A DNA stretch of 64,000 bases from Strigamia acuminata (GCA_949358305.1 CASHSZ010000053.1:124001-188000), one strand, 5' to 3'. Numbered from the stretch's first letter, positions 25,081 to 37,477 are shown. Made by a program: numbers and translations. Notes: generated by a model from the sequence alone, not told the origin.

Positions 25081-25651
25081 ACGGGCGCCAACGAGCGCCG
25101 GTAGTCCCGGTAATTTGTTTCAAAATAAATATTTGTCACCGTCTCCCCTCCCTCTTCCTCCTCCCCCTCCTCTCCCTCTCGAGGCCAGACACGGCCGCTC
25201 CAAAATACGAACCACGACGATGCCTCCGTACCGATAGACCGAGTGGGTCGCGCGACAGACAATGCGCGCAAACTACCGTCGGCGCACGGTGTGCACGGCG
25301 CAACACCACGGAAGTAACTACCGGTGCGCCCCTCGTGCGTGCGAGGCAACCCCGAGCTCGCTTAAAGAAGCCACGCAACAACAACCGAGTTCGTTTATCT
25401 ATTTATTTATTTTTTATTCGTCTAGCATTTTAAACGAATCGATGAAAACAAATGAAAACAAACAAACAAATTAATAAACAAATCGAATACATAAAAAAAT
25501 AAAATAAAATAAAATAAAATAAAATAAAATAAAGATGAAATGAAATGAAATAAAATGAAATATTGGCCGTTTCGATCCTCGATGTCGCCTTTATCTGCCT
25601 ATCCATCTATTCTGAAATGAGAGAAGAAAAGATGAGTATTCGAAGAGGCGC
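25081..25651. other. Intergenic sequence with simple repeats
   Basis: I see no gene here. There is a CT/CCT-rich stretch (25140-25185), an ATTT-rich stretch (25398-25420) and a clear (AAAAT)n microsatellite at about 25497-25535. The segment is the probable 3' region of the minus-strand gene ending at 25652; several AATAAA-like signals are available on that strand. Confidence 0.5.
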
Positions 25652-26496
25652 TTAGTGGAGAATTCGCTCACTGTCCCGTTTCTTCGACTCGCGGGTAACC
25701 GCCGGTGCGTCGGAGGAGCCACCAGTGTTGGGTGGCGGCTAAAAAAAAAAAAAAAAAAAAAACGAATGTTCGTCGAAATACGGGGAAAAAAAGGTGCGTA
25801 CATGCACGGTGAACGTTTTCCACCGACTGACTCACTCACCATGCGCATCAGCATTCTAACTATAGCGCGGTGCGCGTCCAACGCCAAACGCGAGAACACG
25901 GGGCCTCCAGCCGGGAGCAACTCGACTCCATCGGCGACGTCTCGGTCGTCGCTCTCTTCCTCCTCTTCCTCTTCATCTTCTTCTTCTCCCTCTTCTTCTC
26001 CTTCTCCTCCCTCTCCTCCTTCTTCGCCCTCTCCCTCCTCCGCCACTGTCTTTGCCGGAGCCTCCAGCCCGCCCGACAAGGGAGCGGCGGACGACGTAGA
26101 TGGGACGGCGTCGCTCGACGACGAGGCGACGACGCGCGCTGGCGACGATTCTCCGTCTTGACGCGGCTGGAAAATGGAGGGGGAATAGGCGAATGAATAG
26201 ACGAATGAACGACGACAATCTTGACGGGATACCTTTTTGGTTGGCGCCGGATCGCCCGCTTCCCCGGGACGCTTTACCGTTCGCTGCGTCTCCGGCGACT
26301 GTGGCTGCGTCGGCGTCTCCGACGTCCCCGGTGACGGTGGTTGCGACGGTAGCTGCGACTGCGGCGACTGTGGCTGCGTCGGCGTCTCCGACGTCCCCGG
26401 TGACGGTGGTTGCGACGGTAGCTGCGACTGCGGCGGCTGCAGCTGCGTCAGCGCCTCGTTCTCGCTCCCACTCTCGCTCTCGTTTTCGATCGGCAT
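25652..26496 (-). CDS. Three-exon gene, acidic and Pro/Ser-rich protein, family unknown
   Basis: Exons are 26496-26233 (88 codons), 26166-25840 (109 codons) and 25738-25652 (28 codons plus stop), about 225 residues in total. The donor of exon 1 is GTATCC and the acceptor TTTTCCAG; the 66-bp intron is stop-free, so an unspliced frame also stays open. Exon 2 ends at GTGAGT, and exon 3 follows a long T tract ending TAG. All junctions are phase 0. The protein starts MPIENESESGSENEAL, has two copies of a 23-residue PQSQLPSQPPSPGTSETPTQ-type repeat, then a Ser-rich part and a Glu/Gly-rich acidic run, and ends with a basic tail. An acceptor (TTCTCTACAG) directly precedes the ATG, so a 5' untranslated or earlier coding exon is possible. 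I do not recognise the family. Confidence 0.6.
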
Positions 26497-27324
26497 CTGT
26501 AGAGAAGGAATAAATTAAATTAAATTGAATTAAATCGAAGCGCGAGCGCGGTAAAACCGAAAGAAGAAGGGGTGGAGGTGAGGAAAAGAGACCGAAGGAC
26601 GAGCGAGAGGGGGGCGCTATAGTTTCACCGCACGACTCGTTGCACTATACGAATTGCCCCGAAACAAACGCCTATTTATTTCTTTATTTTTTTTTATTTA
26701 TTCATTCATTCGTTAATCTCGTCCACTCGTTAAGTTTTATCAAATTCGTTAAACTCGTTCGTCCATTCGTCAAATTGGTCGTTTCGTCTAGCGACGAGAA
26801 CAACGGCGACGCTAACGTTTACGCGAGTAACTCGGTGAGTTCGTGCATTCTGCGCACGCAAAACGCGAACGCGGCCAATTGACAAAATAACATTTTACAA
26901 GTAATGGTTTAATAATTTACCTCCGTGTGCGAAGCGCGTGTCGCGTCCATTGTGTCTGTCTGTCTGTCTGATTTTGGCGAATGAACCGACGCGACGCCCG
27001 GTGATAACAATGGCGATAATGACACGCGACGTAGCATACTTCTAGCTAAACAACAATAATAATAATAATTCATTAAAAAAATAAAATGAAATAGAATAAT
27101 TAAATAAACAAACAAAATAATAAATAGATAAATAAATAAATAAATAAATAAATAAGTCGAAAATAAATAAACTAGCGGCGGGACGGGCCGAGGTCAGAGA
27201 TTTTGCTCCGTTCTCACGTCTGTCTATTCCGGGTAGAGGGAGGGAGCGAACGGGCGCGCGCCGGACATTGCTCGGAATTAAAAAACGGGTAACGGGGGAA
27301 GACAGACAGTCGAAATTTGATTCC
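26497..27324. other. Intergenic AT-rich sequence with simple repeats
   Basis: I see no supported gene. Notable features are TAAAT repeats at 26510-26530, TTTATT and ATTC runs at 26670-26720, a TCTG run near 26957-26975, and (AATA)n at about 27120-27155. It could hold the promoter and leader of the minus-strand gene ending upstream at 26496. Confidence 0.5.
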
Positions 27325-28260
27325 CCGGTCGTGGAATCGACTCCGCGACCCGTGCTTTAACGGTTAATTGGATTATCTTCGTCGTGACTTATCGGGATAA
27401 AAATTTTATAGAAAATCGGCCGTATCGTATTTTATTTTCATCTTCCGAGGGTCTCGCGTCGTCGTTGTGGACGGGAGTCTTCCCGAACACGTTCGACGGG
27501 CTTCGCGAATGCTTTCAGATCGGACGCGGAACTCGGGCCCGCCGCTCGGTCGAGCGGCGCCAGTACCCGCCGAGCGGCGCGGTATCCGATCAAATAACTC
27601 CCTTGCTTCGTCACGGTCTCGGACTGGCCTTCGGGCCGGTCAAAATAACAAATAAATGAATAAATCGAAAATAGAACGCCCCCGTCCCGGCGAGACTAGG
27701 GGCGGGTGGCGTCGTTGAGCGGCGGCAGCGGCGGCGGTAGCCCCGACGACTCGCCCCGAAAATAAGCTCCCGCACCAGCATTCCTTCGTCCGTCTAAACC
27801 TCGCAGCGCGTGCGGTCGCGTGCATTCTACTCGTGTCCGGTGTGGCGATCGGTACAGAGTAAAAAAAAGATCACCCGAAAAAGAAAGACGATTAAAGTTT
27901 TAATTCTCCGGTCGTGGAACCGACTTTGCGGTTCGTGCTTTAACCGTTAATTAGGTTATCTTCGTCGCAACTCGTCGTAATAAAAATTTCACAGAAAATC
28001 AGCCGTTTCGTATTTTATTTTCATCTTCCGGGGGTCTCGCGCCGTCGTTGTGGACGGGAGTCTTCCCGAACACGTTCGATGGGTTTTGCCGACACTTTCA
28101 GATCGAATGCGGAACTCGGGCCCGTCGCTCGGTCGAGCGGCGCCAGTACCCGCCGAGCGGCACGGTATCCGATACCCGTCTTTTTTAAACCTCCCTTGCT
28201 TCGTCGGTCTCAGACTGGCCTTCGGGTCGGTCAAAATAAATAAATAAATAAATAAATGAA

Positions 28261-28307
<47 letters not shown>

Positions 28308-30960
28308 GTAGGTCGGGAAATAGAACGCGTTCGTCCCGGCGAATAGTGGCAGCTGGGGTCGTCGAGTGAGTGGCGGCGGCAGCGGCAACCTCGATGACTC
28401 GCCCCGAAAATAAAGTCCCGCGTCGGCATCCCTTCGTGCGTCCTTCGTCCGTCTAATCCTCGCAGCGCGTGCGGTCGCGTGCATTCTACTCGTGTCCGGT
28501 GTGGCGATCGGTACGGGGTTAAAAAAAAAAATATCACCCGAAAAAGAAATACGATTAAATTTTTAATTCTCCGGTCGTGGAACCGACTTTGCGGTTCGTG
28601 CTTTAACCGTTAATTAGGTTATTTTCGTTGTGGCAGATTCGAATAAAAGTTTTACAAAATAATCGTCGTTTTACATTTTTAAATCATTTCCCAGGGACCG
28701 TGTACCGTCGCAGTCGATGCGAGTCCCGGTCATCGCATCCGATAGACTCTGAAGACGCTTTTAGATCGAGACTCGAGTACATGCGCGCCTCTATCCGACC
28801 ATCGGTCGATGGTGCGGTATGCGCGCTTCTCCGTCCGATCGTCGGCCGATGGTGCGGTAGGACCTCAATCCGCCCAACATGATCTAAGCGGTCTCGGTCT
28901 CAGACTGGCTTTCGGGTCGGTCAAAATAATAAATAAATGAGTCGGAAAATAAAACGCATCCGTCCCGGCGAATAGAGGCGGCTGGGGTCACTGAGCGACG
29001 ACGGCTCGTCCCAAAAAATAAGCTCCCGCGCCGATATCCGTTCGTTCGTTTAAACCTCACAGTGCGCGTGTGGTCGCGTGCATTCTACTCGTGTCCGATG
29101 TAGCGACCGGTACGAGGTAAAAAAAATATCACACGAAAAAGAAAGACGATTAAAATTTTAATTCTCCGGTTGTGGAACCAACTTCGCGGTTCGTGCTTTA
29201 ATCGTTAATTAGATTATCGTCGTCGCAATTTATCGGAATAAAATTTTTACGGAAAATTGACATTTCCGTATTTCATTTTCATCTTTCGGGGGTCTTGCGC
29301 CGTCATAATCGGAGCGAGTCTCGCTCGATGCGTTCGACGGACTTTGTGGGAGTTTCCAGATCGCCAGCGGAACGAGGGGCCGTGGCTCGTCCGAGCGGCG
29401 CAGTACCCGTCGAGTGGCGCGGTACCCGAGTTCTTGCATCCAACGGTGGACACATCTTTGTCGAGAGCACCTCTCGGTCTCAGACCGGCCTTCGGGCCGG
29501 TCAAAAAAAATAAACAAATAAATAAATAAATAAACGAGTCGGCGAATAAAGGCGGTTGGGGTCGCTGGACGGTGGCGGTGGTGGTGGCAGCGGCAACCCC
29601 GACGACTCGTCGCAAAAGATAAGCTCCCGCGCCGGCATCCGTTTGCTCGTCTAAACCTCGCAGTGCGCGTGCGGTCGCGTGCATTCTACTCGTGTCCGAT
29701 GTGGCGATCGGCATAGATCACCCGAAAAAGGAAAGACGATTAAAATTTTAATTCTCCGGTCGTGGCACCGACTTTGCGGCTCGTGCTTTAACCGTTAATT
29801 AGGTTATCTTCGTCGTAATTCGTTGGAATAAAAATTTTATAGAAAATCAGCCGTTATGCATTTTATTTTCATCTTCCGGGGGTCTCGTGCCGTCGTAGTA
29901 GGCGTTAGTTTCAATCATCGCGTTCTACGGATTTTGAGGGGATCCTCAGATCGAGACCAAAGTGAGAGGGCCGTCGCCCCCGTCTCGTGCGCCGCTCGAT
30001 CCCCGTTGGATGACAAGATGGCATTCGCCTCTCCCACCCGAGGATCGGTCGGTGGTGCGGTATTTATGCTTGTGCTCCAAATGGGTGGTCGACAGGTCCC
30101 CAATCGGTCTCGGGCTCAGACTGGCCTTCGGGCCGGTCAAAATAACAAATAAATGAATAAATCGGAAATAGAACGCTCCCGTCCCAGCGAGACTAGGGGC
30201 GGGTGGCGTCGTTGAGCGGCGGCAGCGGCGGCGGTAGCCCCGACGACTCGCCCCGAAAAAAGGCTCCCGCACCGGCATTTCTTCGTCCGTCTAAACCTCG
30301 CAGCGCGCGTGCGGTCGCGTGCATTCTACTCGTGTCCGGTGTGGCGATCGGTACGGGGTAAAAAAAAAATATTACACGCAAAAGGAAAGACGATTAAAAT
30401 TTTAATTCTCCGGTCGTGGAACCGACTTTGCGGTTCGTGCTTTAACCGTTAATTAGGTTATCTTCGTCGCAACTCGTCGTAATAAAAATTTCACAGAAAA
30501 TCAGCCGTTTCGTATTTTATTTTCATCTCACGGTGGTCTGGCGCCGTCATAGTCGACGGAAGTCTCTCCGAACACGTTCAACGGGCTTCACGAACGCTTT
30601 CAGATCGAATGCGGAACTCGGGCCCGCCGCTTGGTCGAGCGGCGCAGTACCCGCCGAGCGGCGTGGTAGCCGGGTTCTCGCGTATGGCGATAGGGGGTCC
30701 TTTCTAAACAAACACCTCTCTCGGTCTCAGACTGGCCTTCGGGTCGGTCAAAATAATAAATAAATGAATCGGAAATAGAACGCACCCGTTCTCGCTCGGT
30801 CTACCGGCGAATGGGAGCAGTTGGGGCCGTTGAGCGGCGACGACAGCAGCCCTAACGACTCGTCCCGAAAATAAGTTTCCGCACCGACATCCGTTCGCTT
30901 ATTTAAACCCCATGACGCGCGCGTGGTTGCCTGCATTTTTCGGCTTGTTTCGACACGTTT
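27325..30960 (+). repeat. Direct array of a ~0.6-kb repeat, six copies
   Basis: Copies start at the phrase CCGGTCGTGG at 27325, 27908, 28571, 29166 (CCGGTTGTGG), 29756 and 30410, with spacings of 583, 663, 595, 590 and 654 bp. Each copy has, in order: GTGCTTTAACCGTTAATTAG, TATTTTATTTTCATCTTCCG, a variable middle with CGAGCGGCGC, the hairpin-like GGCCTTCGGGCCGGTCAAAA followed by an (AAAT)n tract of variable length, CGACTCGCCCCGAAAATAAG, and GCATTCTACTCGTGTCCG. Length differences lie mainly in the middle and the (AAAT)n tract. The (AAAT)n tract after a stem could be a SINE tail, but the tandem arrangement is satellite-like. Short frames shared between copies are by-products. Confidence 0.88.
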
Positions 30961-31744
30961 CGACGTCGACGCGCGACCGTGAGCAAAGTCCTCAGCAACA
31001 TATGGACATGAGTGTGTCTTTGCTCGCGATCTACGCGTTTGAGCGCGTTACGACGCGCGATAATGCACGTGATGCGATGGGGGTGAGCGCGACACGGGCT
31101 TTTGGCGCGGGCGTCGGTAATGATGTCCGTCAACGTGGATGAATGTCCGCGAAGTGTTTGGTGTTTATGGCAACGCACCAGGACGCAATTAACAACCAAC
31201 AAGAATTAAAAATATAACTGTTTAACAAAAAGAAACTCCTATAATGTTGAAACAATAAAGAAAACGCAAAATTCAGATTCAAATTTAGATTTGAATTAGG
31301 TCAGATTAGGCCAGGTTGTAGATCCACAGACTCTCGAGACGACAACAAGAAAATAAAAAGGATGCGTTTATCGTTTGTAGGTAGAATCTCGCGCCGAGTT
31401 AAATAAAAGTCTTTAAAAAATAGAAATCGATTTCCCGGTCGTAGAATTAATTTTGTGTCATGTGATCCAGTCATTAATTAGATTTTCGTGGTAGATGTTG
31501 CGTGAAACAAGATCGTGAACGTCTCAATTGGTTTACGATTTAAATTTCATCTCGCAATACACGCTGCACCAACGTAGTCGACGCGAGTTTATATCACTGC
31601 ACTCGATGGGTTTTGTGAGCATTTTTAGACCAATCGATCGTACAGCTTGTTTGCTAGTCTTCCTTTCGAGGTCAGTAGTTAACTCTTTGCACTCAATCTG
31701 TACGAGTCGCGGTAGCCGGGTTCTTGCATTCTATGATGCTGTTG
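30961..31744. other. Unique sequence and a diverged 0.6-kb repeat remnant
   Basis: 31435-31744 is a decayed copy of the 0.6-kb repeat: a CCCGGTCGTAGAATTAA start, a recognisable TCATTAATTAGATTTTCG segment and a GATGGGTTTTGTGAGC segment. For 30961-31434 I see no gene or repeat that I can name. Confidence 0.6.
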
Positions 31745-32887
31745 GCTCGGCGGGTACTGTGCGCCGCTCGACCGAGCGGCGGGCCCGAGTCCCGAGTTCG
31801 ATCTGAAAGTGTTGGCAAAACCCATCGAACGTGTTCGGGAAGACTCCCGTCCACAACGACGGCGCGAGACCCCCGGAAGATGAAAATAAAATACGAAACG
31901 GCTCATTTTCTATAAAATTTTTATTCCAACGAATTACGACGAAGATAACCTAATTATCGGTTAAAGCACGGACCGCAAAGTCGGTCCCACGACCGAAGAA
32001 TTAAAATTTTAATCGTCTTTCTTTTTTCGTGTGATATTTTTTTTACCTCGTACCGATCGCCACATCGGACACGAGTAGAATGCACGCGACCGCACGCATG
32101 CTGCGAGGTTTAGACGGTCGAAGGAATGCCGGTGCGGGAGCTTATTTTCGGGGCGAGTCGTCGGGGCTGCCGCTGCCGCCGCTGTCGCTCAACGACCCCA
32201 ACCGCATCTATTCGTCGGGACGGATACGTTCCATTTTCGGACTTATTTATTTATTTATTTATTTATTATTTTGACCGGCCCGAAGGCCAGTCTGAGACCG
32301 TGGCGAAGCAAGGGTCCTTTTATATCGGATACCGCGCCGCTCGGCGGGTACTGTGCGCCGCTCGACCGAGCGGCGGGCCCGAGTCCCGAGTTCGATCTGA
32401 AAGTGTTGGCAAAACCCATCGAACGTGTTCGGGAAGACTCCCGTCCACAACGACGGCGCGAGACCCCCGGAAGATGAAAATAAAATACGAAACGGCTCAT
32501 TTTCTATAAAATTTTTATTCCAACGAATTACGACGAAGATAACCTAATTATCGGTTAAAGCACGGACCGCAAAGTCGGTCCCACGACCGAAGAATTAAAA
32601 TTTTAATCGTCTTTCTTTTTTCGTGTGATATTTTTTTTACCTCGTACCGATCGCCACATCGGACACGAGTAGAATGCACGCGACCGCACGCATGCTGCGA
32701 GGTTTAGACGGTCGAAGGAATGCCGGTGCGGGAGCTTATTTTCGGGGCGAGTCGTCGGGGCTGCCGCTGCCGCCGCTGTCGCTCAACGACCCCAACTGTC
32801 ACTATTCGTCGGGATGGATGCGTTTTGTTCCCGACTTATTTATCTATTTATTAATTTTTTTTTTTTTTTTTGACCGGCCCGAAGGCC
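31745..32887 (-). repeat. Two 0.6-kb repeats in inverted orientation (left arm)
   Basis: Reverse-complement copies of the repeat, joined at about 32280-32340. Over the common part the arm matches 36372-37477 on the other strand almost base for base; for example, 32126-32509 and 36749-37132 encode the same 127-residue by-product frame. At its inner end the (AAAT)n tract differs, with a T-rich run at 32852-32870. The arm ends at the conserved GGCCCGAAGGCCAGTCTGAG. Confidence 0.9.
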
Positions 32888-34018
32888 AGTCTGAGACCGA
32901 CAGCATCATCTGAATATGTGTGGTTTAGACCACTGAAAAAGAACAACATTTTAGTGGAATTTCAAAATTGGCTAAGTGAAATTAAATGCTTGACAGGAAC
33001 CGTAAATAGAGTTTATTTGGGCCCTGGAATAGATTTTTCCACGGATGAATTAGCAAAATGGGTAGAAGTAATGAAGAATTACGGGATTACAATTAACAGT
33101 GTAGATTCTGATGACCCAATGGCTAACTCCATCTCCGAGAAGGCTAATGCAGATATCATAAATGGGGTGGAAAGTTTGATTGTAGAAAATAAATTCCCAA
33201 GTTATTTGTGGTTGGAGCTAGCCAACACAATGGTCTATTTACGAAATAGAGCCCCCAAGACTAATTTGGATTGGAAATCCCCGCATAATGTATTATACGA
33301 CCAAGGTGTATCGGTACGACATCTCAGATGCGTGGGGTCTAGAGTTAAAGTTACCCATATTAATGATGGGAAGAGATGTTCTTGGATGGGTGCTTTAATT
33401 GGCTATTCAAGGTTTGGAAGAAAATACCGGGTCTGGGATCCACTGAGAGATAGGATATTCCAAACAAGTAATGTGAGAATACATGAGTGGAGTTATTGGC
33501 ACGAGGGGGAAGTTAAACCCTCTCTGGAATTTTCCAATGTGGATCAAACTTCGGATAGTGCAGGAGTTGAAATTCCATCAAGGGTTGAGGTGCCAATATC
33601 CTCCCATCTGGAAGTCCCCTCAACATTAGACTTGTTGAAATTAGAAAATCCCCCATTGTCGTTAAGCAGAGAAATTGACATTAATAAGTGCGAAGGTATT
33701 GAAAACGAGGGGGAACACTTATTGCCGCAAGTACATTCCAAAGTGGGACAGAATTTCAGCAATGAGGAAATTGATTCATCATTAGAGATTCGCGTGCTTT
33801 GTGGCGCAGAGAAGTCGACGAGTTGCGAACGAGTGGAATTCGACGTTTTTCGTGGGAAAACAACGTGGAATCGTCGGTGGATGGTTACTATAGACAGTAG
33901 GAACAATTCTAAGTGTTTTGAGAATTTGTTTGGTGGAAATAACACCATTTTTCGTCGTTTCAAATCAACGATGGCGCGTCATACTAAGATGGCGGCGCAC
34001 ACAGTTCGAGTGTATTAG
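32888..34018 (+). pseudogene. Copia integrase fragment, catalytic Asp missing
   Basis: The open frame of about 375 residues from the insertion junction starts inside a copia integrase core (SEYVWFRPL). Where the second catalytic Asp normally sits (SDxGGEF), it reads YLGPGIDFS. The region of the catalytic Glu is kept (ANSISEKANADI). The C-terminal integrase part is well preserved (LWLELANTMVYLRNRAP, GYSRFGRKYRVWDP, SNVRIHEW), followed by a Ser/Glu-rich spacer. The frame ends in KSTMARHTKMAAHTVRVY, where the DNA carries the AAGATGGCGGC motif of LTR-type sequence. It begins after the first catalytic Asp and lacks RT, so it is not a working element. Confidence 0.65.
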
Positions 34019-35203
34019 CAGCTGTGGAAAGTGTTTTCGGAAGTTTTGCAAGTACTTTCAAGTACTTTAAAGGTATTAAATGTTTCTTCAACACCTATAG
34101 TGGTGTTTGTGCTTCGTTTTTCGCCAATATCCGACGATAATTGGCGATTTATCGTCTGCGCACACGTCGATTACGGGTGCGGCGATTTGGAATCGTTTTG
34201 GAAACGTGTCGGAGCACAGCGCACGTTTTAAATACGTGCCCACCGATTTTGAAGACGTCCGGAGAACGTATTTCGGTGGATAGTGGAGATTTTCGTGTCC
34301 GGGACCCGAGAAACGAGCGAAGACACGTCGGCATCGCCACGACGATAAGATCGTCGAAATGTAACGGATTCAACTGGAATCAACAAGGATTCAACGCCTG
34401 GAATAAGCGTGGATTGCCAAGACACAGTAGGAAAATCGAAATTATCGTTTTTGTGTATTTTTCAGCCTGATGTGCGGTGCAGCCGAATCCAAAATGGCGC
34501 CGCTCATGCCAAGCTGGTGAAAAAGGACGAGAATCGTCGCCAACGAGTATTTGGAGCATCTCCATCGTTGGATAACGTCGTGAAGACGTTCTACGGAACA
34601 GCGGCTAGTGTTTCAAGAGGTTTTTGGAATTTTTGCGGCGAACATTTCGATTTTTGGAGCGATTCTTCGCACGCGACGTGCGAATCGAGATTCGCCGATC
34701 ACGGATTGGCCCGTACAGGGTATCTGTGCATCGTTGGACCGGTTAAGTCTTGTACCAGGTGTACAAGTGAATTGCAACGGATTCCAGCGTTAGGATCGAC
34801 GTTTCAGCGACGTCTATGTGGGATTTTGCGACGCAAAAGTCCCGCAAACAAGAAGACAACGTGCCAACATATTATTGTTTATTTTCGGGGTTGTCGTGAA
34901 ACTTTGTATAGTTATTTAAGGTTTTGTTTTGGGGTCCTTTTGTTTGTTTTCTGCCCTTTACTCAGTCGAGTAGCAGAATCCTATTTCCACACAGGCTATT
35001 TCTGGCCACCAAGTGTCCCGCGGGCCCAGGTGCACCGGTCGGAACTTGGGAAATACTGTGTGGAGTTTGTCATCTCACTTAGTGAGATTAGTCCCAGGGC
35101 AGAGTGTATTTTCGCCTTATTTTTGGAGGAAAAGGAAAAATTAGTGTTTTTGAGTATTTTTCAAAGTGAAAAGTGCATTTTGTGAAAGTGCTGCATTTAA
35201 TTC

Positions 35204-35941
35204 GTGAAAATGTGTTTTGTGCCGTCACTAAATTTATTAGTGAGTTTGGTGTGGTCGTGTGGTGCAAATTTTGCGCCAACAGTGTTTTGTGCAGCAAGAA
35301 AGTCTTCAACGGACAATAGGAATGCCTGCAACAAACAAACAATGGTCGACACACGCAAAGCGCAACTGAAGATGGAAACTCATGCACAAAATGTCTTTAA
35401 CGGACAAACAGTGCATAACGCACTTGATGAACAATTGGAAAAGGAAATTAGTGTTCTAGGAAAAGAGAAAGGATATTTGGAATTGAATTCCGATTTAGAT
35501 TCGGACAAAATTGTATTGTTACTAACACATTTAGTACATAAGAGCGCACTAACAGATAACATAGATACTGTGATAAAGGGCATAGCTGATTTAATCTTAG
35601 CGACCTGTAAGATGCGTGCGAATGAAATGAATGGGCATTGGGATAGTGAAGTGCAGGGCACGAACAATTGTAGACAGGGTCTAAAGGTGATTAATTCAAA
35701 CAGGGTTTCGAAAATCACACAGAATTGTTCAGGAATTTCGAATGCCAATATGAAAAACAAGGAAAATGACCAATTTGAAGTTGGTAACTTGAAATATTCG
35801 AACCGGGTTCGGAATAAAAAGAATAAAAAGACCGAGGGGGACAGAAAGTTGAATACCTCGATTAGAATAGATGGAGTTGTTGTTTTTCTTTTGCTCCAGT
35901 ATTACTATACGTTGATCAGAGGGGGATTTGTAGAGATTTGA
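35204..35941 (+). CDS. Hypothetical protein, possibly Gag-like, unrecognised
   Basis: A 245-residue open frame; the first ATG is at 35210, and an internal ATG at 35343 (MVDTRKAQLKMETH) may be the better start. From there it has a charged, probably helical segment (NALDEQLEKEISVLGKEKGY), a hydrophobic stretch (KIVLLLTHLVHK), a basic Asn/Lys-rich segment and a hydrophobic C-terminus. It has no zinc knuckle. It lies downstream of LTR-like sequence, which fits a Gag position, but I see no diagnostic motif. It could also be a chance frame in AT-rich DNA. Confidence 0.35.
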   Translation: MKMCFVPSLNLLVSLVWSCGANFAPTVFCAARKSSTDNRNACNKQTMVDTRKAQLKMETHAQNVFNGQTVHNALDEQLEKEISVLGKEKGYLELNSDLDSDKIVLLLTHLVHKSALTDNIDTVIKGIADLILATCKMRANEMNGHWDSEVQGTNNCRQGLKVINSNRVSKITQNCSGISNANMKNKENDQFEVGNLKYSNRVRNKKNKKTEGDRKLNTSIRIDGVVVFLLLQYYYTLIRGGFVEI

Positions 35942-36371
35942 TCAACCGTATGGTGCTTGTATTGTTCACATCGCACATTTCCCTATTAGTGCGATTGTTA
36001 CGCAACTTGTTTATTGTTACATTATGTCTTGGAATTGAGAATCGGTTGGTTATAATTTATATTAATGCGTGTTACGTTGCTACAACCGATTCCTATCTGT
36101 GTAATGATTTACTAGATTGTCGTCTGTTCAAATGAGCATTTTGTTCATATAATTTGTTCTGTTTTGAGTTATTTGTGTTTTAACTTTGTACAGGATAAAT
36201 CAACTGATGGTAATCATTGATTTGTCCTATTGGTAGAGATAGAGTGCAAAATAGCCTCTACTCATGTAGTTTTTGTTCACTTGTAATGCCTGGATTAAAA
36301 TGGCCACTTGCATGGTTTTCAAGTGCAAGTTTTATACAACTGTCTGCCATTATTTCACAACACTCACCAGC

Positions 36372-37477
36372 CTATTTCCTTCGGGCCGGTCAAAATAATA
36401 AATAAATAAATAAATAAATAAGTCCGAAAATGGAACGTATCCGTCCCGACGAATAGATGCGGTTGGGGTCGTTGAGCGACAGCGGCGGCAGCGGCAGCCC
36501 CGACGACTCGCCCCGAAAATAAGCTCCCGCACCGGCATTCCTTCGACCGTCTAAACCTCGCAGCATGCGTGCGGTCGCGTGCATTCTACTCGTGTCTGAT
36601 GTGGCGATCGGTACGAGGTAAAAAAAATATCACACGAAAAAAGAAAGACGATTAAAATTTTAATTCTTCGGTCGTGGGACCGACTTTGCGGTCCGTGCTT
36701 TAACCGATAATTAGGTTATCTTCGTCGTAATTCGTTGGAATAAAAATTTTATAGAAAATGAGCCGTTTCGTATTTTATTTTCATCTTCCGGGGGTCTCGC
36801 GCCGTCGTTGTGGACGGGAGTCTTCCCGAACACGTTCGATGGGTTTTGCCAACACTTTCAGATCGAACTCGGGACTCGGGCCCGCCGCTCGGTCGAGCGG
36901 CGCACAGTACCCGCCGAGCGGCGCGGTATCCGATATAAAAGGACCCTTGCTTCGCCACGGTCTCAGACTGGCCTTCGGGCCGGTCAAAATAATAAATAAA
37001 TAAATAAATAAATAAGTCCGAAAATGGAACGTATCCGTCCCGACGAATAGATGCGGTTGGGGTCGTTGAGCGACAGCGGCGGCAGCGGCAGCCCCGACGA
37101 CTCGCCCCGAAAATAAGCTCCCGCACCGGCATTCCTTCGACCGTCTAAACCTCGCAGCATGCGTGCGGTCGCGTGCATTCTACTCGTGTCCGATGTGGCG
37201 ATCGGTACGAGGTAAAAAAAATATCACACGAAAAAAGAAAGACGATTAAAATTTTAATTCTTCGGTCGTGGGACCGACTTTGCGGTCCGTGCTTTAACCG
37301 ATAATTAGGTTATCTTCGTCGTAATTCGTTGGAATAAAAATTTTATAGAAAATGAGCCGTTTCGTATTTTATTTTCATCTTCCGGGGGTCTCGCGCCGTC
37401 GTTGTGGACGGGAGTCTTCCCGAACACGTTCGATGGGTTTTGCCAACACTTTCAGATCGAACTCGGGACTCGGGCCC
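36372..37477 (+). repeat. Two 0.6-kb repeats in direct orientation (right arm)
   Basis: This is the mirror of 31745-32887. It begins CCTTCGGGCCGGTC right after the AT-rich insert. It contains one full unit and most of a second, and is cut at 37477 by the insertion of copia element A. The repeat resumes at 43266. A few substitutions separate the arms (for example GTGTCTGATG at 36594). Confidence 0.9.

Larger units (their letters stand above)
32888..36371 (+). mobile_element. AT-rich copia-like remnant between inverted repeat arms
   Basis: The composition is clearly more AT-rich than the flanks. The order along the plus strand is a copia integrase core fragment (to about 33500), an acidic/Ser-rich spacer, an AAGATGGCGGC motif like that in the copia LTRs (33989), a long non-coding leader-like part, and an open frame of unknown type (35204-35941). 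Reverse transcriptase and RNase H are absent. Pol fragment followed by LTR-like sequence followed by leader and possible gag is the order expected from a permuted or tandem insertion. The LTR limits are not identified. Confidence 0.55.

Noticed and set aside
27467-32509. Similar 60-180-residue frames recurring in the 0.6-kb repeats
   Set aside because: They occur in several frames and both strands, include the (AAAT)n tract, and change with repeat length. No codon-level conservation was evident.
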